The translations under genes were made by a program, and so were the position numbers. DNA of 64,000 bases from Magicicada septendecula (Eukaryota; Arthropoda; Insecta; Hemiptera; Cicadidae). Each line of letters begins with the position of its first letter. The stretch's first letter is position 1. The notes under the pieces were generated by a model that saw only the letters and a program-made list of their open reading frames with translations, made no database searches and was not told the DNA's origin. This document shows positions 1 to 11,630 of this stretch, in pieces. Location: the NCBI GenBank assembly GCA_034769895.1, contig CM068375.1, positions 252,133,542-252,197,541 on the forward strand. The letters are read 5' to 3'.

Positions 1-198
1 AGATTCGCTGTTGTATCTTATTTGCAGTACCACTATTTGTTGCCACTATTGAACCGAAATATCAAAAACTATCGACTCTTTCAAAGGTACAGCCATTAAC
101 ACAAAGTTCAGGTTAATTATTATAATTTACATCATCATTTGCTCAGTCTTATTCGCATTTATGACTAAACCCATTTCCTTTGCGCTACGTTCCAAGGT
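1..198 (-). pseudogene. Non-LTR retrotransposon reverse transcriptase scrap
   Basis: Read on the minus strand, the first 200 bases give a short stretch resembling the end of a LINE reverse transcriptase palm (KEMGLVINANKTEQMMM), followed at once by a stop. The pattern G-L-x-I-N-x-x-K-T is common in this part of non-LTR RTs. The fragment is cut by the window edge and has no intact frame, so the clade cannot be named. Small size and one motif limit confidence. Confidence 0.5.
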
Positions 199-912
199 GA
201 GGGATGGCTCAGCCATCGAGCCATAAGATCGAGCAGTGACATCAACATCTGCGAATGCCAGTGACTGACCTGAGTTTCAGTGGCGTCTCGTTGAGATTAT
301 GGTTTCATATTTAAATAACAAGATTTGCGAGATTAATCTTGTTGACTGAACAGTAATGGATTCGCGTAATAGGCGAATTGCTCGTTACTCAATGTAACTA
401 GAATAGTGTATAGAGTAAGCTCGCTACTATTGCTTGAGGTGCAAAGGAGGTCTCAGCACCTCCTAGACTGTAGATAGCTTAGGAGGGGGAAATCAGTATA
501 CGAAAAATTATACATTCAGCAGTCGCTAACCCCGCGTGTTAGCGACAGAGACGAATAGTTCCGACGAGGGCTGAACCGCACTGACCGGGAATTTTAACTT
601 TTTCATAATACCGCCGTTCGCCATTATTATGATTTTTACCACATAATTTGTCCGTTTACCTTCAGTTTTGTGCCAGATTTCTCTGTTTCATTTAGAATGC
701 AATGAAAATGTGTGCAGTAAAGTCTTAAAATAAAATAAAATAGTGAAGTAATTGTATTCCGAAAATAAAGTGTGTTTAATGTAGTCATTAAATAATTATA
801 TTAACGTTGAGCTGATCGAAGCGTGTATAACCTTCAAAATGTTTGCTGGTATTTTTGTGTGTTAAGTGTTCAGGTATTTCTTATTTTTGTGTTCATTTCA
901 TTGATTTGGTAA
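199..912. other. Unassigned stretch
   Basis: No gene, repeat or RNA was recognised. Stop codons are frequent in all frames. Because a hAT start-like fragment follows at 914, part of this stretch could be the 5' end of that lost element, but no terminal repeat was found to show it. Confidence 0.4.
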
Positions 913-913
913 A

Positions 914-1051
914 ATGAATAGTGTTCGATCTATTTTAAAAACAAATTTTTCTTTTCTCTCTATTAAAGATAAATGCAAAATTAAAGCACTCGGTAGGCCG
1001 CTTCCCGTTTTAAATATTAAACAGAAATATTTAACTATCCTTTTATTGTAA
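914..1051 (+). pseudogene. hAT transposase N-terminal fragment
   Basis: A 45-codon frame opens with MNSVRSILK and contains KCKIKALGRPLPVLNIKQK. This matches the start of the hAT transposase on the opposite strand at 4197 (MDNSVQALK, then KIELKSLGRPTPEFCMIKQK), so the two are related transposase N-termini. The frame stops at 1051 and nothing after it looks like transposase. It is therefore a 3'-truncated relic of a hAT of the zinc-finger-MYM-like type, separate from the insertion at 1747-4727. Confidence 0.6.
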
Positions 1052-1318
1052 CTATATATTTTTATAATAATTTACAAATAGCATAAATCAACTTAATATT
1101 AGGCCTACCAAAAGTTGTCAATAGTTATGTCTTCATGTTGCGACCCACCCCATGTGTTATTTGGAATGGGATAATTGCTCTTATCTTAGTAGAAACAATC
1201 AGAATTGAACCCCCAACTGTCAGAACCACGAGCCGCCACCGCTAAGTTTGTATTGTTTTTGTCCTTTGCAGACCGGAGTCTCTTATGACTTTCTCGAGTG
1301 CTATGTTGACGATCCATC

Positions 1319-1738
1319 TAGTGCAGTGCAATTAGACAAAAATATTGCCAAACCTGGACATTCAAAAAAACAAAGCGGAGATGGTCCTACCTTGTTCGTT
1401 ACCCTCCCAGCAGTGAGTCATAAAAAGTCCCAGAGGTGAGAGCGTCTGGTTTGGTGGGGATTTATTTATTTTATTTATTTATTTAAGGATTGGAAAGGGG
1501 CATTTATTTTACTTTTCTTGTATATCTCGGAAAGTATGAGGTTAGAGTAAAGATGACCCTATATAAAATTGTAGAGCATTAAATTCTCTACAAAAAATGT
1601 CTTATTTACTTTTTTTATAACTCCAATGGTTTCTGAGATAACGGGAGGGGAACATTTGGTGAAATATCTGTTTTTTGGAAAAACTGTTCGTAAATCGCTT
1701 TAAAATCTTTTAAAATTATTTCATTAGTTTTGGATCAT
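1319..1738 (+). repeat. Left inverted terminus of the Academ-like element
   Basis: This arm is the inverted counterpart of 9871-10252. Shared blocks include GTGCAGTGCAATTAGAC, a segment around CCTGGACATTCAAAAAAACA, ATCTCGGAAAGTATGAG, AATTCTCTACA and TTTCTGAGATAACGGGAGGG. Similarity resumes just after the hAT insertion (4736-4755), showing that the hAT landed inside this arm. By eye the arms differ by scattered substitutions and small indels, so the element is not recent. Confidence 0.8.
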
Positions 1739-1746
1739 ATTGATTG

Positions 1747-4727
1747 CAGTGACGGCTCGTGACTTAAGAGGCTGGAGGGCGCGGCCTTTTAGGCTTCTTA
1801 ATTATTTATCAATATTGAATTTAACGCACAATAGAAATGTCACCAATGTTTTATCGCATAATTCATTAATAAAATAAGAATAGTAACACGTGCAGCATGC
1901 AAAGATTATTTAAAAATTTGAACTCGCCTCAAATATTGCGAGCTGTTGTGGAGAGTCAGGAGTTTTATTAATAAACGTAACCACAAACTGTCGAAAGTGT
2001 CCACAAGAATGTCTATACTGTTTCCACAAAAAACTAATACACTATATTTACATTATATTATTTTTATGATACCCTACTTTAAACAGACCATTTATTTATA
2101 TACAAAGTCCATTCGCCTTTCTTTTAAATTAACGAACTTTTCTAGCACTCTATCATCAAAGTCCTTCATTTCTTTAACAAGTTCCTTGTTGAGATAACAT
2201 CGCAAGGGCATTCAGTCTATCGTTTTTCATTGTATTTCTCAAGAAAGTCTTTAGTCTTTTCAGAGTCGAAAAGCAGCGCTCAGGTTCGGCAGTTGTCATG
2301 GGGGTAGTTATGATAATTTTCAGAAGTTTCGACATTTCTTTGAAAACTGACGTAAGATTGTTTTCTTCTATAAAGTTAAGAAGTTTTATTGCACCTTTAT
2401 TATTAAAATCATGCCGTCTGTATAATAGTTCCAATTCACTCCGAAGTTTGTTTTCTTGTAAGAAAGGGTAATGCTGAATCACTCGCTTGAATTTTTCTTC
2501 CGGAAAGTTAGTAGAAAAAAGTGGAAATAAGTCATTGGACATCAATGAAGCTGCTTCAAGGTGACCCGTGTAAGTAAACCTATCTTTTACGTGAGTTATA
2601 ATGATGTCACATACTGTACTTCTTTTTCATCCCCTATTCTAGTGCTGCATCCAACATTATTGGTCCTTTTTCTTAGTTGCTCAGGGAACTCTTCATTTAT
2701 TTTCTCCCTTTCTTTCTGCAACTCATTTTCAAAAATTTCGATGTCACTTTGCCACATTACACTGTCTTTGTTCCTACTTTGTAGTTGTTGGTACAGTATG
2801 TCCACATGGGGTAGAATTCTATGGAAAAAAGTTAGCCAGAACATGAAATATTGGTCCTGAAGAGCCCTTCTGTGACCACTTGCCTCATTAACTGTGAGTC
2901 TGTTTGTACACTTGTCTTCAAGAACTTCAAAACATTCCTCCAACTTATATCGGTTTTCGTACACAACGTTGACTGTACGAATGTTGTAGTTCCATCTTGT
3001 TATAGAAACTCTGGGTAACCTGGTTTGCACTACTTCCTCTAAAACATCCGTTCGTAGAGATGAGTGTGAAAAAATGCTGGAATGGCAGACAGATTTGAGA
3101 AAAAACCTATAACTTTGTTGTTTACACTTGTTGCTTTTTCTAATATCAAATTAAGTTGATGAGCGTAACAGTGTACAAAATATGCGAACGGATACGCTTC
3201 TCTAATTTTTGCTTGTACACCTCCAATAGAACCACACATAACATTAGCGCCATCATAAGTCTGAACTATTAACTTTTTCTTTGATGTGTGTAGAAGAGGA
3301 TTGATGTTGTCCATGATGCACTTTGCTAAGGTTTCTGCACATTTACCTTCAGGAGCGAGAAATCCCCAAAACCTTTCGTATACCGACCCCTTAAACACAT
3401 ACCTAAAAACTAATACCATTTGACAGTCGTTTGTCACATCAGTTGTCTCGTCACATTCGATTGCCACAAATTCAGAAGCGTGTATCTCCTTTTCTATTTC
3501 TTCCCTGCAGACACTAAGCATACAGTCCAATATATCATTCTGTATTGTTTTCGATGTACCTTTGAATACAGTAGCCGATTCTAAATGGTATTTCATTGCA
3601 GAATCCAGCTCCGCAGTAAAATTAATTAAACCTTTGTATACACCCGGATTTGTAGACGATGCTGATTCGTCATGACCTCTTAGAGGCAACTCAAAAACAC
3701 TACAGAATTTGACACATGAAATTAGCCGTTTTAAAATATATCTGTTTTGCTGACTTGAATATTTTGCTTTTCAATGTTTAGTCTACATTGCGAGTCCAGA
3801 CTAGACAGTATGCTTACTTTGCCTAGCAAAGAAAGATCAACAACACTATTCATGTGATTGACGGATATTTCATGCTTCTTATTTTTCTGTAAGATGTTTT
3901 ACATCATTAACCCTTTTACAGTCCACAAGCAATCACCACTGTCTCTGAGAGAAAATAAAATACATGGAAAACAGAACAAAGATTTCTGAACGTCACAGCC
4001 ACAGATCCAGTCATTTTTTTGGTATGCATCTTTCGAAAGCAGGTTGCCTTCTGAAAACACGATTCTCACTTTTCTTATTTTCTGTTTGATCATGCAGAAT
4101 TCAGGAGTTGGCCTACCTAATGACTTTAGTTCAATTTTTTGATCACGAGTTAATCTTGCAAAAGTTATTGCTTTAAGCGCCTGCACTGAATTATCCATGT
4201 TGGATAAAATGTTAAAACAAAACCTAATAATTCGACAGTACAATATTTCCCTAAATTATTCGTGAAGCTATTAAAAAAATACACAAACTCAAAACCTAAA
4301 CACTAAACAAATGCCCGCACTGCATTAACCATGCCAGACAAACTATAAACACTAAAAAAAGTAAATCTCATATTATCAATAGTCTGCGATTAGTTGTACT
4401 GAGGGATTCACGTAAATTTCTGCTGAACGCGGCGCGGAAGCCTACGCGCCCGAGTCAACAGTGTAAATGCGGGCTATAAGCTTACAATTTCATTCAACTT
4501 TGGACAGAGTGGTGGATTGGAGAAATGGGCGCGACTGACAAAACGCCGTGAGAAGCATGCTGTTCAGAAAACATTTATGCTATTACCTAACACGAAAACA
4601 TTTTCTTGTCCGAAGTATTAAAGAAATATGTGATGACTTTTCACGATTAGTGATAATAGATTGTTTAATGATACGATTTAAACTGGGGGGGCGCGCGCCT
4701 TAGCGCCCTAAGAACGAGCCGCCCCTG
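1747..4727 (-). mobile_element. hAT DNA transposon inserted in the Academ arm
   Basis: Ends are CAGTGACGGCTCGT (1747) and the complement of CAGGGGCGGCTCGT (ending 4727), giving a terminal inverted repeat of CAGNGRCGGCTCGT type. The 8-bp duplication ATTGATTG is perfect at 1739-1746 and 4728-4735. Element length is 2981 bp with one degenerate transposase gene on the minus strand. Terminal motif and duplication length are those of the hAT superfamily. Confidence 0.95.
2092..4197 (-). pseudogene. hAT transposase, zinc-finger MYM/DUF4371-like, degenerate
   Basis: The gene starts near 4197 (MDNSVQALK) with a TTF-like zinc-finger region holding C-x-C and C-F-P-C (3960-4000). It continues through the RNase H-like core with the first acidic motif ECDETTDVTND (about 3425-3470), the second in QTYDGANVMCGSIGGVQ (about 3215-3265), and the C-terminal hAT dimerisation block AEPERCFSTLKRLKTFLRN (about 2225-2285). 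It ends around 2092 after KERRMDFVYK. Frames are broken near 3700-3900, 3035, 2550-2590 and 2175-2190, so no full protein is made. Domain order and the E in the A-E-P-E-R block are typical of hAT transposases. The neighbouring inverted termini and 8-bp duplication confirm the family. Confidence 0.85.
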
Positions 4728-4735
4728 ATTGATTG

Positions 4736-4912
4736 ACTGTTGTGTAAATTTGAGGAATGGTTATATTCGCGGTCAAAGTGCGATGTGTGCAGTGGAGGAG
4801 GGGTAAATCAGGTGTGGTGTGGTGACGTGGTGGGAGGTCCGGTCGCACCGATTGGCCTCCGTTTGCTCCCGCTAGACGTTATATATTAGTCAACACAACG
4901 GCCTCAAGCAGT
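4736..4912 (+). other. Academ interior between two insertions
   Basis: The first 20 bases continue the left Academ arm after the hAT insertion. The rest is non-coding interior ending in CCTCAAGCAGT (4902-4912), which is repeated at 6143-6153 on the far side of the LINE. Confidence 0.5.
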
Positions 4913-6142
4913 CGACCACCTAGAAAGACTGGACGTGCTGATCCCCGAACAGTTCGGCTTTCGTGAGCTGCACTCCTCGACTCATCAGCTGATGAGACTC
5001 GTGGAATGCATTACCGAGGCTGGCTGCCAGGGCAAACAGACAGCTGCGACCTTCCTAGACATAGAGAAAGCCTTTGACCGCGTGTGGCACGAGGGTGTCC
5101 TTTACAAACTAACGGAAGTCCTTCTCCAGATTGCTACGTTCACTTGATCGGCAGCTTTCTGCGAGACCGTAGCTTCCGAGTGAGAGTAGACCACGTTCTC
5201 TCTTCGGAGAGGCGTATTACCGCTGGTGTCCCTCAGGGAAGTGTACTTGGGCCTCTCCTGTTCTCGCTGTTTGTCAACGACACGCCCCGAGTTCCTGGAG
5301 TTAAATTGTCGTTGTTCGCGGACGACACTGCGGCTTTTGCCTCAGAGCCGAACGCAAGTTATGCGGCAATCACCAGCGCCAACTCGACGCGTATGTCGGG
5401 TGGACCGATGACTGTAGAGTTGCCGTTAACGCCTCCAAGAGTGCCACGGTAATATTCTCGCATAAACGCAAGCGGCCTCGGCCGCTCAAAGTAGGCCCCG
5501 TCGAGGTACCCTGGACCAACAGCGTCAAGTACCTCGGGCTCCACGTGGACTCCCGGCTCACCTGGCGAACCCATACACAATACATCCGTCAACGTGCTTC
5601 GGCGCAACTCAGTAGACTCTGGCCCGTGCTATCTAATCCGGCAATGAACCCCCGGCTAGGTAAGCTCATAGTCAACTCGTACGTGTTGCCCGTGATTACC
5701 TACGTCTGTCCTGTTTGGGGATACCTGGCTCGTGGTCATAGAACAGCGCTCCAGCGCGTACTCGATCGGGGACTGAAGCTTGCGTGTAAAGTCCCTCGGA
5801 GGTACTCTTCTCGTCTTTTGAGGAGAGGACTCGGTGTCCGCTCTTTTGATGACACCGTGAGACGCCTGGCGCGTAGATTCTATGTTCGTTCCGACAGAGT
5901 GACCCACAATTCCCTCATTGCCGGACTTGGTAAATACACCCCGCTACCAGGTGAGTCCTGGAAGCGACCTCGTTTGTTAGTCCCGGTGGTATAATCCACC
6001 AATCGCAGGTCGCTTCAGACCCCCCCCCCCATAAATAGATAAAATTATATAAAAAGAACTCATTCTGACCCAGTGGCAGGAGTCCTTTCTGAGACTCGGG
6101 ACACTGCACTACTCGCGACCCGCGCAACCCCCAGTCGATAGA
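4913..6142 (+). mobile_element. 5'-truncated Jockey-type LINE
   Basis: The insertion is flanked by an 11-bp direct repeat CCTCAAGCAGT (4902-4912 and 6143-6153), consistent with target-primed reverse transcription. It opens in the middle of the reverse transcriptase with no 5' end. The RT block reads PEQFGFRELHSSTHQLMRLV, then FLDIEKAFDRVWHEG, GVPQGSVLGPLLFSLFVND and LFADDTAAFAS (catalytic F-A-D-D near 5312). The C-terminal part includes VKYLGLHVDSRLTW. There is no clear poly-A tail before the right duplication; an AT-rich patch lies at 6030-6055 and about 90 more bases follow it, so the exact 3' end is uncertain. Confidence 0.75.
4935..5992 (+). pseudogene. Jockey-clade reverse transcriptase, frame-broken
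   Basis: Three overlapping frames (4935-5147, 5084-5452, 5545-5994) together cover RT motifs from the palm to the region after the thumb. A frameshift lies near 5110-5120 (after DRVWHEGVLYKL) and another between about 5390 and 5450. The third frame runs to TAA at 5992-5994. The catalytic FADD is intact. The fragment is a single-pass truncated copy and is not functional. Confidence 0.8.
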
Positions 6143-6153
6143 CCTCAAGCAGT

Positions 6154-6410
6154 TGTTATCGTTTCCTTGAGGCGTTCGGTTTAGTCCCTGTACCTATACT
6201 ATGGGTAGTTTTTGTCGTCCTTCGCGTTCGAGTTCGTATAATTATTTTAAAATGATCACCCAGTATAATGAATAAATGTGTACTAGAGCCGTGTCGGAAT
6301 GAAGGAGGTGAACTTGTGCGACTGACGCATAGGGGAATAAATACAATTATACAGTGCAGTGAGATAGGGCTTGTGAATAAGACAAACCTTAAGCCTTAAG
6401 GCTTTAAGGT
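6154..6410. other. Academ 5' non-coding region before the nuclease gene
   Basis: No motif is recognised in this stretch. It joins the LINE's right duplication to the start of the Academ coding frame. A tandem-like TTAAGGCTTTAAGG palindromic patch lies at 6392-6408 just upstream of the chosen start. Confidence 0.4.
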
Positions 6411-9400
6411 TTGTGTAAAGATTTGTTTGTGAATAACGTAGTTCGTGAAGTGCATCATGAGTGCCGTAAATGGTACACACGTAATCCCAAACCTCCATCT
6501 CACGTGCCTACACCTCAGCGTCCTACACGTAGTGCAACATTCGACTTCAAAACACACTGCTTTTTCTGTGGCCGAAAATGCATAGATGTTACGAAATGTC
6601 GAAATCCATCCAAAGAGGAATGGAGTGAGGTTCGGACTTTAGGAATCCTACATTCTGTTCGAAATTTTGCAAATGCTAGAGAAGATGATGAGTGGGGGCG
6701 AGAAGTACTTCATCGACTGAGTGGTGTCTTCGATCTGGTTGCTGCAGAAGGTCGTTACCACAGGTACTGCTATGCAACATCTCAGCATCTCAACACCAGT
6801 AAACCAGGAGAGGGTTCGGAGAGAGGAGGGTCAAGGGAAAGTAAGGAAAGTGTTGATGCTTTCGATAAGTTTTGCAAGTACTTAGAAGAAAATGACGAAT
6901 GTCAGTACTCTGTTACACAATTGCAAGAAATTTTCAGCACTCTAAACCCAGGAATGGAGTGCTACAGTGTAAAACATTTGAAAAGAAAGTTAATACAGCG
7001 CTATGGTGAAGGTGTACGTGTAACAGAAATTCCTGGAAGAAGTGGGGTAATTTGCTTCACCGCATGTGATGGCTGTGATGGTGATGGCCCGCATGTGGGG
7101 GCATTGAGCATGTGATGGCTGGAAGTGGACTAGAGGAGTTATGGAGTACGGTTTATGCCAAAAATAGTGTAATCCACATGATGTCTGGTAAAGCATATTC
7201 AAGATCAGTTCGTGCTTTGTTTTTGACTGAGGAAGCTCTTTTTACAGTATTCATTCAGGCGCATGAGAACTCTTTTCCTAACAAAGAGGAATTGAAGGAT
7301 ATTTACATATCCCTCATTAATGGTACCACCCATCCTCATGTATTGCTGAACTCCCAAACAGTGACAAAGTTCGTCAAACATCTGGAAAAACATCTGAGTA
7401 GTACATCCGAACGTGGGCGCGTGGGCGCACTCAAACATCATGGATTCACTTCCTTGAAATGGTTGAGTTGGTCCGCATGTTTGTGCGGGCTGAGAGAAGT
7501 GGGGACTTTTTCCTGCATTTGCATTGTGTTGCCCAAATGCTTCATATTTTCACTCATGTGGTCACTTTAATTATGCCAAATCTGCTCAGTTATACCTTCA
7601 GTCATCCCTACAGCTGCTGGGTACCTTGAATGATGAAGAATTTGAGACGTTTGTAATGCAAGGTCAGTTTACCGTCCGTAGAAGGGAAAAAGTTTGGTGT
7701 GGGATTTGGAGTGATCTGGCTATTGAGCAAGTGTTAATGAGATCATTGAAAACTAGTGGTGACTTGACGCAGGGCAGAGGGATTACGCCCTCTACAATAG
7801 CTACATGGATTAAATCCATGCCTGCAACTTCAAGAATCATTGAAGCAATGGAGGAATTTGCTGGTGTTGAGGCCACATCATCTGAACAACATGATGATTT
7901 GAGGGAGGCTCATCAACGACGAGGTGGACGAGATGCCAACGATATACAGACTTTTGTAGCCTGGTTTCAAGAACATAAAAGTCCAGAACTTTCCTCTCTT
8001 TCCACGGGTGTATTGGCTTCTGACAGCGTTGATTGTGACAGAGCTTTTGAAAAAGGTGTTGCAGCTATAGGTGAGATAGAGGAGAAAAGATTCAACGACG
8101 TTCATGTGAAGCGAAAGTCATGTGTTAAGTCTCTGGCTACCGTAACCAAATCTGTGTCTATGCGCAACGATCTAATTTCTGTAAATCCCAATCAACTTTT
8201 GCATCGTATGGTATGCACATTGAATACAGGTGCTCAGCTTAAAGAGTTATTCAAATATGAGCTGTGTGCTTACCCTCCCTCCCTTTTCAATGAAAGTGGC
8301 ATGATGAGAAAGGGTACAAAGTCTTCTGTTGTTGATGTGCTGGTGGGCACAGTAACTGAGCCAACAACTGAAGTCTCTGCTCCACAGATTGGTGTGAGGT
8401 ACGTCATAGACGGAGGGCATCTTCTCCATCATGTCGTATGGCAACGCCCTGCTACCTTTCAGTCCATATGCCAACAACGCGTAGCATATGTACTGGCTCA
8501 TCATGGAAAACAAACAGTGGTGTTTGATGGTTACAGTACACTGAACACAAAAGATGAAGAACACCTTCGTCGCTCAGGTAAAACATCCCATGTAAATGTA
8601 GTAGTGGAAGACCCCATTACAATAACCTTACAACAAGATGAATTCCTAACCAACGCCACCAACAAAATGAGGTTCACTTAAAGACTCATTTGCAAGCAGC
8701 AGGATTCACAGTACTTCAAGCTGAGGGAGATGCAGACATCCTAATAGTTTCAACGGCTATTGCTGAGGCACAAAGAGGTGGTGAAACAATTGTGATTGGA
8801 GAAGATACGGATTTGTTGGTGTTGTTCTTACACTTGCCCCAGACGATTCTCACTTGAAAATGATCTTGCCAGGCAAAAAGAACCAGCCACATAAAATTCA
8901 TTTGATCAGTGCCATTCAACATCAGTTGGTGGAATTGAAGAATATTTTACTTACTGTATACGCCTTCACGGGATGCGATACTACATCATTCATCTATCGA
9001 AAAGGTAAAATCCTTGCATTTACGAAAATCAAACGTGATATAAACCTTAGAGGGAAACTAGAGGTTTTCAACAACGCAGGTGCCTCGCCAGATTCAATAG
9101 CTGAAGCAGGTGAAGCTTTGTTCTGTGCACTATATGGTTCAACGAGTGAAGAAAACTTAGATTCATTGCGTCACAAGCTGTACATGACAACCATTGCAAA
9201 GCAGCCAGTGCATGCACAATTTAATTTGGCTGCCGTTTCACCTACGTCTGCAGCAGCTCATCAGCACTCTCTCCGAGTGTTTCACCAACTACAACAATGG
9301 CGTGGAATTAACATGTACCCATTGGAATGGGGTTGGAAAATCGTCACTGGCCATCTGCGTCCAGTCACAACTCTCAAGGCAGCTGCACCTGATGACCTGC

Positions 9401-9657
9401 TACGCCTAATCTGCTGCTGCTGCTGCAAAGATGACTGCACAACTAAGTGTGAGTGCTTTAGAAGTAGACTGAAGTGCTCAACTATGTGTGCGAATTGTGC
9501 AGGCCATGGTTGTAGCAATAGAGACATTGCAGATGAAATAGAACCTGAAGAAGACTTCCTTGTAATGGACGAGGAAATCAATCTTGAGCAGGATACTTAC
9601 CGGGAAGTTGTTTCGGATCAAGAGCAAGAGGATTGTTACCCAGGAATGGATTTCTAA
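6411..9657 (+). pseudogene. Academ-like XPG/FEN1-type nuclease-transposase with Cys-rich tail
   Basis: Frames at 6411-7115, 7112-7440, 7441-7555, 7524-8681, 8681-8857 and 8854-9657 are successive parts of one long protein. An N-terminal zinc-binding-like patch (CFFCGRKC, near 6560) comes first. A middle region has the block GHFNYAKSAQLYLQ (about 7558-7600) and TPSTIATWI. The nuclease core shows EGDAD (8723-8737), IGEDTDLLVL (EDTD at 8801-8812) and TGCDTTS (8968-8988). These resemble the acidic sites and helix-hairpin region of FEN1/XPG-type PIN-like nucleases. The C-terminal cysteine domain (9406-9520) has DC-x3-C-x-C-x6-C-S-x2-C-x-N-C, then an acidic tail. Frame breaks occur near 7110, 7435, 7555, 8680 and 8835, so it is dead. 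Functional assignment as an Academ transposase-nuclease is inference from family knowledge. Confidence 0.75.
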
Positions 9658-9870
9658 AGACTTTGCCGAAATAATAATACTGTGTTTACTGTTAAACTCC
9701 TTTTTTTACCAATAATCTATAATATGTATTAAGTTGTATGTTATTTTGGAATAAAACCTATTACTGTACTTACCTATTTCAGGATTACTAATAAAATTGA
9801 ATCATCTTTTATATAATATTTACGTACCTTTTATTCATTTCTCTTTCATTATTAAACATTGCTAGTAACT

Positions 9871-10252
9871 GTTTAAAATTACACAATAGTCAATCGATTT
9901 TAAAGTGATTAAGGAACGATTTTTGCAAAAATGGATATTTTATCAAGTGTTCCCCTCCCGTTATCTCAGAAACCATTGGATGTATGAAAAAAGTAAAAAG
10001 GACCTTTTGTGTAGAGAATTTAATTCTCTACAATTTTGTATAGGGTCATCGTTACTCTAAATCTCATACTTTCCGAGATATTCAAGAATAAGTTGAAAAA
10101 TGCCCCTTTCCAACCCTTCTTACCCCCCCAACCCGTCGCTCTAACCTCTGGGACTTTTTATGACACATTGCTGGGAGGGTAACGAACCAGGTAAGATCAT
10201 CCCCGCTTTGTTTTTTTGAATGTCCAGGTCAAAGTCTAATTGCACTGCACTA
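9871..10252 (-). repeat. Right inverted terminus of the Academ-like element
   Basis: This arm is the reverse-complement partner of 1319-1738. It begins about 215 bases after the stop codon of the nuclease gene and ends at the ATC duplication at 10253-10255. Confidence 0.8.
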
Positions 10253-10740
10253 ATCGCCCTGTCTCAAAGCAGTATTACAGTCAAAGGAATAACTCAAATC
10301 AGCCTCAACTTTAATTAACTCTGCCCTCATTGTCAATCTCACCAAGCGGATCAGTTTTAAGGGGATTGACTCATTGCATAGGTCGCTCCTATTTCACACG
10401 AAACGTTCCGTTAGCCACACAAACGCATGAGCTTACCCATTCATATCAGCAGTAAAGCAATCCAGACTGGAAAACGTCGATTAATTTTTTTTCAGTACGC
10501 TGGCCAGATTAACTATGTATTTATAGAGAACGCCTCACATTGAGTGTGTGGTGGGGACACACGCCAGAAGTAAGAACATCAGTGTCGTGTGGCGAGTGAA
10601 CTGATTAACGTGTGAAGGTTGCTCGTATGTATTTGGAGTAAGAGAGATTTTGCTATGAAGAACTAAGATTCAAATAAGAGTGAACAGATAATTAAATGCG
10701 ATGAGGGCATAGCAGTGTTTAAATGCACTTTAATATAAGA
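10253..10740. other. Unassigned stretch after the Academ-like element
   Basis: No coding pattern or known repeat was recognised between the ATC duplication and the dispersed repeat that begins near 10741. Confidence 0.4.
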
Positions 10741-11360
10741 AATTGATATGTAGTCAACATAAATAGAATAATATCACACGTCGTTTTTTTCCGACGTGTG
10801 ACATACATACATACATTTTCAAACAAATGTAACAAATAATTTTTTTCAATTTAACAATATGATTTACCCAATATTTAGTTGAAAAGTAGGAATGATTATA
10901 TATTTTTTATATTATATATTGTATTAACTAATTAACGCAGTACAATTCGTTTTTTTTACAAATAATAAAATATCTAATATGTATTAAAATATCTAAATTT
11001 AATTTTAAAACATAAAAAACCTTTCAGTCAAATACAATATAAAAACTAGAATCGAATTCTCGGATCAACTACAAAACGTACAAAGTAAACAAAGGTACAA
11101 AATTATACTCTTTCGACATTCCAAACACGTGCCCAAATACTGTCATTGACGATACTCTAAAATGTTATAATAAAAAAAATAGGTGTCACAGATTTTAAAT
11201 TTTTTTTATGAATTAAACATTTGGATAGTGTATAAAACATTATGTTGATCATGAACTAAGTAGGCTACAAGAAAAGGATTTCAGAAGTACTCAGCTCGAT
11301 CACAATTTCGTTTATCATAAATAAAATTATTTTTTACATTTACGTTATTCTTGTAATAGG
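10741..11360 (+). repeat. Unclassified dispersed repeat, copy 1
   Basis: This AT-rich stretch matches 38180-38760 in the same orientation over about 600 bp. Shared landmarks include AAATAGAATNATATCACA, ATTATACTCTTTC, TGTGTCAC-type blocks and TTTATCATAAATAAAATTAT near the right end. There is no frame, no clear terminal repeat and no duplication that I could define, so it is listed only as an interspersed repeat present twice in the window. Confidence 0.65.
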
Positions 11361-11630
11361 ATGGACAGAAAAACTTCGTATCACAGTGGAAATTTTTGTA
11401 CACGTGTAGAAAAGTGGATGACCACACGGCGTGGTGGGTCCGACACCAAAGGACTCTTGGAATAAAGCAGTTGAAAGATTCTTAGAAAGAAAAAGCATGG
11501 TAACAGATCCAAAAGAGTGGAAAGAGTAAAGTTTACAAACGTACGCCATTTTATAGTAATAGGAGGTTATAGTAAATAGACCTATAAAATAAATAATAAA
11601 ATTCATCAACATTGTTTAATTCGGGAAGTA
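11361..11630. other. Unassigned stretch, possible coding relic
   Basis: One plus-strand frame near 11445-11510 reads SWNKAVERFLERKSM, which looks protein-like but is not assigned to a family. No complete frame surrounds it. Confidence 0.3.

Larger units (their letters stand above)
1319..10252 (+). mobile_element. Academ-like DNA transposon with nested insertions
   Basis: The element is bounded by long inverted termini that both start TAGTGCAGTGCAATTAGAC (1319 inward, and the complement from 10252 inward) and is flanked by ATC on each side (1316-1318 and 10253-10255). A 3-bp duplication, termini of about 400 bp, an XPG/FEN1-like nuclease gene and a cysteine-rich C-terminal domain are what is described for the Academ superfamily. 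The interior carries a hAT (1747-4727) and a LINE (about 4913-6142), so the original element was about 4.7 kb. The coding region at 6411-9657 has several frameshifts, so this copy is not autonomous. The superfamily name is inference from motifs and structure; the termini and duplication are visible. Confidence 0.75.

Noticed and set aside
1248-1318. Possible exon after TTTGCAG with the reading TGVSYDFLECYVDD
   Set aside because: There is no start, no partner exon and no recognised protein; it runs directly into the transposon arm.
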